Part shown: positions 11,511-21,980 of the stretch, one piece after another
Layout: every line of letters starts with the position of its first letter
Numbering within the stretch: the stretch's first letter is position 1
Assembly (NCBI GenBank): GCA_019426215.1
Contig: CM033403.1
Location: 687,001-751,000 of the forward strand
Source of the DNA: Buddleja alternifolia
Taxonomy: Eukaryota > Streptophyta > Magnoliopsida > Lamiales > Scrophulariaceae
Length of the DNA: 64,000 bases
Reading direction: 5' to 3'
The notes under the pieces: generated by a model
What the model saw: the letters and a program-made list of their open reading frames with translations, nothing else
What the model was told of the DNA's origin: nothing
Databases searched by the model: none
Made by a program: the position numbers and the translations under genes

Positions 11511-14282
11511 CTATGCACTATCAGAGATAGGATAGATTATACCTGCATCGAGTAGTTTTATAACCTCTTTCTTTACCACCTCTTGTATTTGTGGATTTAA
11601 CCGTCTTTGTGGTTGGCGTGTAGGTTTTGCGGACTCCTCCATGAGTATTTTGTGCATGCACACCGCTGGACTTATGCCTTTTATATCCGCAATTTTCCAC
11701 CCGAAGGCCTTTTTGTTGGCCTTCAATACTCTCATGAGTCGCTCCTCCTGTTCTCCTGTCAAAGAAGATGAGACAATTAAAGGTAGAGTCTCATTATCAT
11801 TTAAAAATACATATTTCAAATGTAATGGTAATGGTTTAAGCTCAAGGATAGGGGCCTCTTCGATAGAAGGGCGAGGAGGAGCCAAGAGTGATCTTTCTAA
11901 TTTTTTAGCTCCAATGACGTGGTAAAGAGATGGCTTCTCTACGCTAAACATGGTTTCCAATTGTTCTTCACTCGCTGAATCGACATCCATAGATTTGGAA
12001 AGACATGTCTCCAATGGGTCGTCTACCATTTGTGCCTGAAAAGTCTCATCAATCAACATATCAAATACATCGATGCGTAAACATGAGTCAGGATCACATG
12101 GGTGTTTAAGCACTTTAAAAACATCAAAGGTGACCTTTTCATCTCCCACATTTAAGGTTAGCTTACCAGTGGCTAGGAATGGTCTTCCTAGGATCAGGGG
12201 TACCTCAACATCTTCCTCCATATCAAGAACCACAAAGTCAACCGGGAAATAGAATTTGTCGACTTGAACGATTACATCTTCGATTATTCCCCGTGGTCTC
12301 TTGATTGATCTATCGGCAAGTTGGAGGCTCATTGAAGTCGGCTTTGGGTTACCAAGGCCCAACTTTTTGAAAAGAGAGTACGGGAGGAGGTTGATGCTAG
12401 CTCCCGAGTCACACAAAACTTTTTCGAAGGATAATGGCCCAATCGTGCAAGGAATAGTGAGACTCCCAGGGTCTTCAAGTTTCATTGGTAATTTATTAAG
12501 CAATACGGCGGAGCATTCCTCGGTTAGGCACACCGTTTCGTTTTCCTCCCACTTTTGTTTGTTGGATAAAATATCCTTGAAAAATTTCACGTAATTTGGC
12601 ATTTGTAAAATTGCGTCTATAAAAGGAATATTAATTCTAACCTCACGAAGAATTGCTAAGATTCGAAGGAAACTTGGATCCATCTCCTTTTTTTTCTTTC
12701 TATGTGCATTAGGAAATGGCAGACGAACCTCGATGGGAGGATGCGTTGGAGTTGAAGAGCCCGCTGTGGAGGGTTCAGGAGGTGGCGCCTGGACGCGACA
12801 ATCGGCGCCAAGGCGCTGGGTCTCGGGCGCCTGAGTGTGATCATCGGGACGCTCGGGCGCACAATTGCGAAGCATTCGTTCACTGTGGATTGATTCCGGT
12901 GCCTGGGCGTTCTCATCGAGGCGCTCGGGCGCGGAAATGCGAACAACATCATTGACTACCTGTTTGCCAGTTCTTAAGGTGATGGCGTGGCATTGCTCCT
13001 TCGGGTTTTTTTCTGTGTCACTTGGTAAAGTTCCCGGGGCTCTCTCACTGATCGCCTTTGCCATTTGACCCATTTGTGTCTTTAAATCCTTCATGTCCAT
13101 CATTATATCCTTCATCATAGTACGGAGTTCGTTGATTGCTGAATCCGATTTCTTTATTTGTTCATCGAGACGCTCTTCGGTTGTAAGAGGTCTTATTTGC
13201 CTTTGTATATGAGAATTACCTTGCCTTTGAGCTTGGTTATTGTTGAATGGGGGCCTTGGTGCTTGATACACGCCGGGATGGGCATTTTGTGCCGGATTGG
13301 GCCTCTTTGGAAAATTTTCGGGCACATGGAAGTTCAATTGAGGTCGATTGGCATTTCCAATATAGTTTACATTGCCAACCATTGTTTCCAAAGCAACTTC
13401 TTCGCCCAACTCTTGAACACAAGCAATCTTTTTAGTGGGTGTGATTTCTTCATCATCGGGATAGAGTTCATCTTCCCGGGCTAATTGCTCAATCTTGTCC
13501 CACACACTTTGGCAATCGAGCCCAAGGAGATCACCACCGGCGCCGGCATTGAGCCTATTTCGGATGCGCGAACGGACTCCATCATGGAATCGTAATACTT
13601 GCTCGCTCAATATTAGGTTGTGATCCGGACATTTTCGGAGCATGTTTTTATATCTAGCCCATGCCTCGGCTAAGGACTCATGATTCCCCTGCTTAAACTC
13701 CTTAATGTTGCTCCTTAGCTCATTGATTTTGGAGGGTGGAAAGAATTTGCTCAAAAAGGCATCGACAAATTGTCCCCATGTTGTGATGGATTGGGGTGGT
13801 AGAGATTTGTACCACATGGTCGCCCTTTCCTTTAATGAGAAGTGGAAGACTCTTAGACGAATTGCATCGAGATCCCGTGGATGAAATTGGGTAGTCATGA
13901 GAGTATCGTCTAAAGTCTCCAAATGCTCATGAGGTGATTCATGGGGCTCTCCATAGAAGGGTTCGCTTTGCACCATGCTAAAGATGTGTGACGGAATGTG
14001 ATAATTTGGTGCAAAGAAATTTGGAAAGACTACGGGCCCCTGTATAGTGTGGACCCTTGGAGGTAGACTTTCTCGGACCGATGGAAGTCTTTGAGGAGGT
14101 GCCGGTTGCATAGCTTGGAATAGATTTTGCAACCATTCCTTGTTTTCCGGGAGATTTATGTCGGGAAAATTCCCATTTGGATTTAGATTGTCGGCCATTT
14201 CTCGAGCGCGTCTACTAGATCGAAGAACACGCTCTATCTCCAGCTCAAAATTGTATAGAGGCTCGTTAGAAGAGCGGGTCAT
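11511..14282 (-). pseudogene. Athila-like gag and aspartic protease
   Basis: I take the start at the methionine of MTRSSNEPL (14282), because that is the usual Athila-type gag start; the open frame extends 11 codons further upstream. Capsid-like gag covers the first part, with NFFAPNYHIPSHIF and a region rich in W and L (TMWYKSLPPQSITTWGQFVDAFL). No CCHC zinc knuckle is visible. A proline-rich linker with two APER..D..TQAPE repeats (about 12745-12950) leads to the protease, with catalytic DSGA at 12399-12410 and ILGRPFLATG. The frame runs on into the RT and is cut by a TAG at 11511-11513, where the conserved tryptophan of SAWVSP is expected. The +1 sense frame is otherwise unbroken. Confidence 0.92.
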
Positions 14283-14414
14283 GCACCACAAATTACACCT
14301 AACAATTAAACACAAAAAACAAAATTAGAATAATAAAATAAAAGAAAGGTTAGAAATAAACGAAGAACTAAGAATTAGGAAAATTTAAACGAAAAATCAA
14401 AAACTAAAATGAAC

Positions 14415-14441
14415 AAGTCCTCGGCAACGTTGTTAAAAACT
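14415..14441 (-). promoter_or_regulatory. Degenerate primer-binding site of the Athila-like element
   Basis: On the minus strand, the sequence just inside the 5' LTR reads AACAACGTTGCCGAGG. It resembles the GGCGCCGTTGCCGGGG site of this lineage (tRNA-Asp type) but is altered at several positions. Confidence 0.5.
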
Positions 14442-16378
14442 TGACACGCTAAAAGCCAACGTGCTATGATAGCAAGTGCACTAGTCGTGTGTAGTAATAA
14501 GTGGACTAAAAGTCCGGATTGTCGAACCACGGAGACTTGAATTTTAGTTTATGATTTTAACGAAAAAAAGAACAAATATAATTAAAGTAAATTATAGGTA
14601 AGATGCATACAATAAGAACAAGATTACACAATTGATTTTACACAAAGTATAAAGGGAGACTAAGGCACATGCTAGGTTCAAATTGATCAATTATACTTAT
14701 AAAGATTCTAGTTGAAGGATTACGCTTACATTGTTATGGTGAGAACTCCGAGGGTAGAGAATAACCGATGTCTCACGTATAAACTCCTATGCTTAGATCG
14801 TGATTTCCCAAATATTCCTATCCGGAAATCTAACCACTAAACATGCATTAACGTACTAGAGTTCACTCGATTTGAATCGAACAACTTCACCCGGGAATCT
14901 TTACCTATGTCTAGGGCAATTCCTCATTAGTTACGGGTCATGATGTGAATTTCTTGCACCCTAAGTCAATTTTCTCCCGAAATATTAACCTAGGCATAAG
15001 ATTCTAATATATAGTGATCAAGTATATGCAAGATAGGCAAAAACACAAATTCACATCACATAACAGTATAAGAACAACCTCAACAATCATCTATTATAAG
15101 CATATATCACAATTTGGCCTTACATGGCTCTAGTCTTATGAATTTAGTTCATAATGGATAATATGAAAAACATAAATGAATTAATACACATGTTCATAGA
15201 CATAATTGAAATGAAAAGCTATAAAAACTCCCTCAAAAGTGAATAATGATGGATCTTGAAGTTGAGCCTTCAATCCCTAAGCTCTTTTCCTTCCTCTAGT
15301 TTTCCCCTCCAAGAGTGATGAAGAATGGTGATGAATGGTGGAGAAATCAGATTAGGGGCTGCCCCTCTCTCCTCCAAGAATCTGAAATTGATAGTGAATG
15401 ATGAAGAGTATAGGTTCCCCCTCCTTTTATAGCCAAAATTCCACTAAAGTATGCATTAAGAATTCCCATTAAAGTTCCCCAATGAGAATTCCACCTAAGG
15501 TGATGCTTAAAGTTTGGCTGTTAAGATTCCAACCAGCTAAAAAATGCTGAACTTTCGGCCATTAAGAATTCCACCAAGCATTACCATGTGAAAACTTCAA
15601 CAAAACACATGCATGCTGCCATTTTCTTGCTTTCCAGCGCAGTCTTAGTATTTTCCTCATAAACTTCTCCACAGATCTCTAAATTGGATGATTCAAGTCC
15701 CCATGTTCAGATAACACATAGATCTACAATTTTTCAGAAGGACATTTTGTCCAATTCGATCTCTAAGTATACCTAAATTACGTTTCAACATGAAGGTTGT
15801 TTCTGATTTGGCGCCCATAAAGTAAATCTACCAAGAAACACACTTATGACAACCCCTCAACACATGTGCTGAATTATGGCCAAAAGTGATTCTTACCCAT
15901 CATATAAGGCTGGAATTTAGGCTGAAAAAGGAGTAACATTCGGACTATCCATGCCTAGGCATGACTAGGAGGGCGCTGGGGCGTATCCTGGCACATGTAC
16001 TTCTCTATTCGGCGCAGCAATCGTATTTCCTTCACAATTATCTCTATAGACCTCCGATTTGGATGTTTCAAGTTCTCATTTGAAGCTAAGACATACATCT
16101 AAAACTTTGTAGAAGGAAACTTTGTCTAAGTCGGTCTCGAAATGTACGGAATTATCGCTCGAATGTGGTAGGAGATGTATAAACCGCCTCGGTGTTGAAA
16201 AACATGCTTGAACTTGTTTTGTACATCGTTTTTCTTCCCTTTTCTTCATGTATTCTCATTTATTACCTGTATTCACTTAACACACCTATTAAATGCAAAT
16301 GTGACATGATTTAAGCAATAAGTGAATCCAAATCATAAGAATTACGGTCTTAAAAACACGTAAAAACACCTCTTATCA
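14442..16378 (-). repeat. 5' LTR of the Athila-like element
   Basis: 1937 bp. It is 24 bp longer than its partner because of a 14-bp insertion near 14629 and a 10-bp direct duplication near 15330. Minus-strand TATAAAAG is at 15424-15431. Confidence 0.92.
15424..15431 (-). promoter_or_regulatory. TATA box, 5' LTR of the Athila-like element
   Basis: TATAAAAG on the minus strand, conserved with the 3' LTR copy. It is the likely start region of the genomic RNA. Confidence 0.6.
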
Positions 16379-16383
16379 ATGAT

Positions 16384-17035
16384 GAATAGCAGTAAACTCC
16401 TACCTTTCATCATCCCAAAATTATGTTTCCGCTGTATAAATTTTTGTTTTAATAATCTCTAATATTTTTTTGCTTTGGGAAGATTTGTTTACTTTCTCTA
16501 TGTATACAGGTCGGGAGACAAAATATGCGGGATAATCTCCCCCCCCCCCCATTGTGCAAGCAATCTGGTATCAGAGCCAGGTTTCCCGAATTTATAAAAT
16601 CTAGATGAATTAGGCTTATCTTTCAAATTTCAAAAGAGTAAGAGAAGTACTTCACTTTTTTCCAACATAAGTTTTCATTGCTGAAGCGATCGGATTCTCG
16701 AAATAACCCTCTTACTTGAGAAAAATAAGAATATAAGCCTTAATTCATAATCAAAAAAGAATATAGTAAAGGTGCTATATTCTTGAAATAAATCAAATCT
16801 AAAAATTAAAGGACTAAAGGTGCTATTTTTAAGAAGTAAGGACCTGGTTTATAAATTTTTAACAATGCTTAGGGGCTGACAAGGCATTTTTGTCAAAGGG
16901 ATATTTTGAACTTTATTCTTCAAATTAGCAGTAAAAAATTAAAGGAAAAGAAAATCCAAACATGAGGGGACTAAATTTGCAACCCCCTTGCAAATGGGGC
17001 CTATTTTTGCCAACATCCCATTTAATCATGCGGTA
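16384..17035 (+). other. EPRV leader/intergenic region, no gene
   Basis: A short segment between the Athila TSD and the sirevirus TSD (CGGTA, 17031-17035). It has a GTATAAATTT box near 16432, a C10 run near 16540 and a perfect initiator tRNA-Met primer site at 16566-16585. No LTR adjoins that site, and pararetroviruses prime with tRNA-Met, so I read this as the leader of the EPRV relic that starts at 2544. No ORF is visible. Confidence 0.5.
16566..16585 (+). promoter_or_regulatory. tRNA-iMet primer-binding site of the EPRV relic
   Basis: TGGTATCAGAGCCAGGTTTC is complementary to the 3'-terminal 20 nt of plant initiator tRNA-Met as I recall it. The copia sites at 18473 and 35643 match only 12-13 nt. 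There is no LTR boundary next to it, which argues for a pararetrovirus rather than a copia element. Confidence 0.65.
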
Positions 17036-18470
17036 TGTTAGGGAATATCATATTAGATGTTTTGATAATGACAAAGCAGGTTTTATGTTAGAACCCAAAG
17101 ATATGTAAGTTTATCTTTATTAGAATATGTATATGCATTTAAAGTTATCGAGTTGTAATTTGTAGTATAAGGCTTTTTATCTTTAGAGTTTTAAACTAGT
17201 ATCTAGCGCTTGAACTATGATAGAATTCTAAGTGCGTCTATCAAAGTGAAATAAAAAATCAGAGTCTGAAGACTTTGAAGATAAAGGATTTATTAAGTGA
17301 CTGTCAAGCGCCTAAGAATCATTCAAGGTGATCATGCCACAAGAGCCTGTTTTCATCTGAATTTATTCTGAAGTCAATAAGCTTTTAAATGCAACATTCA
17401 ACGGACATTTAATTCTAACAAGAATTAAATTCAAATCCATTAAATGCTTGATAAGAGCATTAAATGTGATAAGGCCGGTTGACGTATAGATAAACCTTTC
17501 CTAATTGACTGTCAACTCAAAGTAGGTCTGCTACCAACTCTGTGCAGTAGAATTTTTGGAGATGTCAAAAAAAGACTGAGTCACGCGCCTCATGTTTAAC
17601 ACGCTCCTGCATGTGTCCAATGGACAAATCCAGAGAAAAGTCTATAAATATAAACCCATAGCTCAACCCTAGACACCGAGAATTATTATCGAAACCTGAT
17701 ATACACTTATGCTGTTGAAATCTATATTCATCCCTAAAAGCTCAAAACCACCATAGCTAAAATATCTTTGAGCTTATACATCTCCCCAGCCAAACCAATA
17801 TCTCTCACCTTTTTCATAGAAGAACCATCATTTCTAAAGAGATATTCCAAAAGCGTTTGAACTTTTTAAATTAAACAAATCGTGAAAAACCCATCAACCT
17901 CTTCAATCTGAGTGACGAAGTTGTTGAAGACAAAGTAGTACTTCTGTGTGAAAGAAGTATTGTCAGAAGCAGATCTTAGTCGAGTTGAAATCTTTGTGAT
18001 CAGGGAACTCGAGATCAAGTCTTCACCATTTGCTATTGTGTTGAAGCTGTCTTTGTGAAGCTTTGTGATCCATTTTAGTAAATTCCTCCTGAGTGGAAAG
18101 GAGTAGAAGGACGTAGCTGAGATTGCACAAACCCAATGAACCTTACAATTCTCGTGTCTTATTTACTTACTGTTTTATTGCTTTATTGCTTACTATCTTC
18201 ATACATCATAAAGTATATATTAACAAATCTCTAAGAGTGACTAAATATTTTCTAAGCGCCTAGTTATTCACTCTAATAGATTTGTACAAATTCTCCGTTG
18301 TGCTAACCCTGATATAAGTGCTGAGCACCTGATCTATCTTGATCAAGCACTCAAAACTATTGTCTAAGTTATCTTTCTAAAAACAAGTCTTAGAATTCAA
18401 AAAGAATTTAAAGGTCTATTCAACCCCCCCCCCCCTTCTAAACCTTTTTATATGTCTCTTGGGACCAACA
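17036..18470 (+). repeat. 5' LTR of copia element 2
   Basis: 1435 bp, TGTTAGGG to CCAACA, with TATAAATA at 17643-17650. Compared by hand with the rejoined 3' LTR pieces, it differs by several percent, so the element is clearly older than the Athila-like one. Confidence 0.93.
17643..17650 (+). promoter_or_regulatory. TATA box, 5' LTR of copia element 2
   Basis: TATAAATA in mid-LTR. The inverted 3' LTR keeps the same box near 27658-27666. Confidence 0.6.
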
Positions 18471-18472
18471 AG

Positions 18473-18484
18473 TGGTATCAGAGC
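18473..18484 (+). promoter_or_regulatory. Primer-binding site of copia element 2
   Basis: TGGTATCAGAGC, two bases after the LTR end, is complementary to the initiator tRNA-Met 3' end, as usual in plant copia elements. Confidence 0.9.
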
Positions 18485-18567
18485 GGTTGAAGTTGAAATT
18501 TTTAAATTTCCAAGCGTGACTGCTTGTTTAGATCCTCTTTAAAATGTAGTTGCTTTAGAATTATTTT

Positions 18568-18820
18568 ATGGGATTCGCTAAAGTACCTAAGTTGACCGAG
18601 TCAAACTATGACTCATGGAAGGTCAAAGCATTTACTTATCTTTGTTCTTGTGATGATGAAATCTGTGATATCATTTCAGATGGGCTGATCCAAATATTCA
18701 AAGTCATCACGAGAGCGCCTGGAGCCACTAAAGAGACCCCTGATGGTTATGTTGAGAAGCCAAAGCATGAGTGGTCTACAGATGAGCGTCGGAGAGCAAA
18801 CCTAGATAATGTTGGACAAA
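18568..18820 (+). pseudogene. Sirevirus gag, N-terminal part
   Basis: Starts MGFAKVPKLTESNYDSWK, the N-terminal gag motif of copia elements, about 85 bp after the primer site. It is cut at codon 85 by the CACTA composite inserted at 18821. The gag frame resumes in phase at 23506 once the guest and one copy of its AAA duplication are discounted. The product would be the capsid precursor of the virus-like particle. Confidence 0.88.
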
Positions 18821-19071
18821 CACTACTACAAAAATGACCTATTAAAGCGGTTATTTTTGGCCAATTACAGCGGTTTTTAACCGCTGTAATAGGTACCGCT
18901 GTAATTGGTTCAGGCCAATTACAGCGGTTAACAACCGCTGTAATAGGGTATACCCTATTACAGCAGTTATACAAATAATCGCTATTAAAAAAAAATGTTT
19001 TTTTTAAGAAGCCTATTACAGCGGTTTAGGAAAAAACCGCTGTAATAGGCGCTTTAAAAAAAAAAAATTTT

Positions 19072-19350
19072 TTTTTGACCGTGTTGGAATGATACGAAAT
19101 TTGCGCGGTCATAGCGAAATGGCATTCCGAACAAAACGTAAGAAAAATTCTTACGCTCTCGTCATTTTAGCCATCCGAGATCGTTTAAGGCCTCAAATAC
19201 GTGTTTTATTACAAAAATACGTATTTTTGTAATAAAATGCGTATTTAAGGCCTTAAACGATCTCGGATAGCTAAAATCCCGAGAGCGCAAATTTGCGTTT
19301 TGTTCGGAATGCCGTTTCGCTATGACCGTGCAAATTTCGTGTCATTCTGA
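19072..19350. repeat. Long imperfect palindrome in CACTA copy A
   Basis: Both arms begin with GACCGTGT and the arms read as inverse copies through GGTCATAGCGAAATGGCATTCCG and GATCGTTTAAGGCCT. The centre is TACGTATTTTTGTAATAAAA-like. Near-identical palindromes lie in copy B (about 21990-22270) and, more diverged, in copy C (about 33455-33730). Confidence 0.85.
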
Positions 19351-19679
19351 CACGGTCAAATTATAAACGAAAAATATTTTCGTAAATACACAAATTTATA
19401 CATACACCCATCTACACATACACAAATATACATATACACCCACATATACACAAAATAAATGTACCCACACATACACAAATATACATACACCCATACATAT
19501 AGGTGGTGTCGGCGGCGTTGATGGAGGTGGTAGTGTCGGCGGCGTTAGTGAGAGAGAGAGAGAGAGAGAGGAGTGAGAGATAAAGAGGAAATGAAGAAGA
19601 TGAAATTTGAAATTTCAAATGAAGAAGAGAAAGAGGAGTGAGATATATAAAGAGGATTTTTATTTTCGGTCAAAGCCTA

Positions 19680-20160
19680 TTATAGCGGTTCTTTGAATAA
19701 CCGCTGTAATCGGTTCGGTACAAAAAAAAAAGTTTTTTTTTTTACTCCGAAAAATTTTGGGCGGAAATATTTTGGGCGGGAAAATTGGGGGGGAATTTTT
19801 TTTTAAATTTTTTGACTTGTTACAGCGGTTCGGTAGCGAACCGCTGTAACCGGTTCGGTACCAAAAAAAAAAGTTTTTTTTTTTGCTTCGAAAAATTTTG
19901 GGCGGGAAAATTGGGGGGGAATTTTTTTTAAAATTTTTTGACCTGTTACAGCGGTTCGGTAGCGAACCGCTGTAACAGGGAACCGGTTACAGCGGTTCGA
20001 TACCGAACCGCTGTAACCGGTTCGGTACCAAAAAAAAAAGTTTTTTTTTTTTACTCCGAAAAATTTTGGGCGGGAAAATTGGGGGGGATTTTTTTTTTTA
20101 AAATTTTTTGACCTGTTACAGCGGTTCGCTACCGAACCGCTGTAACAGGTTTAGCCCAGT
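19680..20160. repeat. Array of palindromic subterminal modules, copy A
   Basis: Units of about 120-125 bp each contain a palindrome (TTACAGCGGTTCG...CGAACCGCTGTAA), a GGTTCGGTACC site, an A10-T10 hairpin tract and a TTTTGGGCGGGAAAATTGG spacer. About three units occur here. Subterminal repeats of this kind bind transposase in known CACTA systems; binding here is inferred. Confidence 0.7.
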
Positions 20161-20421
20161 TATAGCAGTTCGGTACCGAACCGCTATAAGAATTTTTTTT
20201 TTTCTTATTTTGATCGGCCTATTAGAGCGGTTTTCTAACGAACCGCTATAATAGGTTTGGAACTATTACAGCGGTTCGATAAAAAACCGTTGTAATAGAT
20301 ACCCGATTAATATCCATTATAACGGTTCACTTATAAACCGCTGTAATAAGTCTCTCCGTTCAGCGGTTTTCAAAAAACCGCTGTAAAATGTGCGCTGTAA
20401 CAGGCCTTTTCTGTACTAGTG

Positions 20422-20945
20422 CCTTCTTTTATGAAAGCACTAATCCTTCATTGAAACATGCATTAGAAAATATTTCAAGATGTTTAATATGTTCTTTCAT
20501 ATTTCTAGATGCAATTAAGACGTCGTCAATATAGATAAACATAAACTCGAAATAATCTTTAAAGAGATTATCCATCTTTCTTTGGTATATCTGGGGTACG
20601 TTTGCTAAACCCATTGGAAGTACTGTGGAGTAGAAAATGCCGTATATTTTCTAGACTCCTTTTCCATCTTAATCTGATAGAAACCAGATTTACAATCGAA
20701 CTTTGAAAACACTTTAGCATCTTTAATGCATTCGATTAAGTGTTCTCTACTAGGATTGATCTCTTAACATTTCCAAGAGAAAGTAAACTTTCTTCGTTAA
20801 TGATATCCTTGGATACGTTCTATAATTCTTTCTTAAGAAGCTGTATTTCTCCTTTAGAAATTTCATAACAGTGTGGATCTTTTTTATCATTTAAACCATG
20901 TAGTCTAAAAGATAATAAAGCTCTTCCAAACCTCCTTTTATCCTT
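20422..20945 (-). pseudogene. EPRV reverse transcriptase fragment inside the CACTA composite
   Basis: Minus strand. A KFDCKSGFYQIKM box lies near 20700-20660, then frame changes, then FIYIDDVLIASRN with the catalytic YIDD near 20530. Sequence ends at the CACTA edge at 20421, part way through RT. RNase H is absent. Motifs are those of Caulimoviridae polymerase and differ from the left-hand relic at 2549-3620, so this is a second, distinct EPRV copy. It is a broken fossil. Confidence 0.75.
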
Positions 20946-20949
20946 CATT

Positions 20950-21321
20950 TTAGGTTGGGTTAATTTGGGTTAATTTGGAATCTACCATTAAACCACCACG
21001 TTTGCTGCGAAAATCAAGAGGCATTATTCGATTAAATGCCTTAGCTAATCGCATAACCTGTATATGATGACCACAATTTGTAGTAAAGATTAACAAGTTT
21101 TTGTGGTTATCTTGCACATATCTTGCAAATTTTTGAATAAAATTATTACTCGGCAAAATATCTGCTCCTGTATTATGAAAGTAAACTGGTGGAAGTTTTA
21201 CCTTGTACCAAGGGATACCACCGGCTCCTCCTATCATGATATTTGCTTCACGTATGCCTTTATTGAGAAGGAGGATTTTCTGAGAAAAATCTCTTCCTGC
21301 AATAATAGGTAAGGATTTCAT
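20950..21321 (-). pseudogene. EPRV aspartic protease region
   Basis: An open stretch of 123 codons. The motif YFHNTGADILPSNNF is close to the ILGNNF-type flap region of caulimovirid proteases. It sits just upstream of the RT part and downstream of 21457-21980, in normal viral order. The catalytic DTG is not clearly visible in this fragment. Confidence 0.6.
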
Positions 21322-21980
21322 AGCATTGCTAGGGAAAACACTAGGTTTTGCTGTACAAATCCCTGATCCCGAATCAATATAAGTTGCAAAGTATTCTGAC
21401 TTATATTATTCATATAACATACCCACAGATACGTATATACAAAAAGGGCTAGCCATTTATTCAACTTGAATAATATGTCCATCCAAGCTAAATTCCATGC
21501 CTTTTCCTTTTCTTCCCCAAGGTTTATGTTCCTCAAGGAAGCTTAATCCCAAGGTAACAAGTCCTTGGTCCCGTCCTGCTACTCCAGTAACAAATACTTC
21601 GTAGCCTGCTAATTCTACCATACATTTGTATTTGCCAGTAGTAGATTGTTGCAAGTGATATAAATCATCACAAGGAAAGTAATTGTCTTTCTTCGTAATA
21701 TCAAATAAAACTTGCACTTTCTTCCATCCTTCGGGGCATCTAATTTTTACATTATCTACCCGAATAGTTTGGGGAGTTAAATCTTCAATTAACTCTTTTC
21801 CCTTTAAACTTCTAATCCTTTCTTCTGAAAAGGACATTCTGCTATTTAAGTCTGTTCTAGAACTCATTGAACGATCTAGAACTGGATGGTCTCGGATTAA
21901 AATATCAACACCACCAATCCCTGGTATTTGAATAGGATCTGGTGTCATAACCTTAGCAAATTCCTCGAAAATTCCTGCTA
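21322..21980 (-). pseudogene. EPRV polyprotein fragment upstream of protease
   Basis: Minus-strand sequence open from about 21936 to 21457, then a frame change leading to the protease part. It reads FAKVMTPDPIQIPGIGG at the start and WGRKGKGMEFSLDGHIIQVE at the end. I cannot assign a named domain. Position suggests the region between the movement/coat part and protease. The EPRV sequence ends in a T-run where CACTA copy B begins. Confidence 0.5.

Larger units (their letters stand above)
5380..16378 (-). mobile_element. Athila-like Ty3/gypsy retrotransposon, nearly complete, 11.0 kb
   Basis: Two LTRs (5380-7292 and 14442-16378) bound a minus-strand gag-protease-RT-RNase H-integrase frame. Both edges are TG...CA and are flanked by the 5-bp TSD ATGAT (5375-5379 and 16379-16383). 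The LTRs differ by roughly two dozen substitutions plus two indels (14 and 10 bp) by hand count, about 1.3%. This is the youngest full element in the window. The RT motif FMDDFSVFG and the GYSGYNQI box point to the Athila branch. About 1.6 kb between integrase and polypurine tract has no ORF, so an env-like gene, if once present, is gone. The element interrupts the pararetrovirus relic. Confidence 0.93.
18821..20421 (+). mobile_element. Non-autonomous CACTA element, copy A
   Basis: 1601 bp with both termini, CACTACTACAAAAATG and the inverted CACTAGTACAGAAAAGG. Subterminal regions hold many palindromic TTACAGCGGTT...AACCGCTGTAA modules. The core holds a palindrome of about 280 bp (19072-19350), an ACACATAC-type repeat (19390-19500) and a GA run. 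There is no transposase ORF; 19412-19618 (minus) is only repeat translation. Its right flank is EPRV sequence. Confidence 0.85.

Noticed and set aside
12716..13484. Plus-strand ORFs across 12716-13484
   Set aside because: They are antisense shadows of the Athila gag frame, which has family motifs on the minus strand.
19412..19618. Minus ORF (MKFQISSSSFPLYL...), also at 22306-22558
   Set aside because: It reads through simple ACACATAC and GA repeats in CACTA copies A and B. The two copies differ in frame and length.
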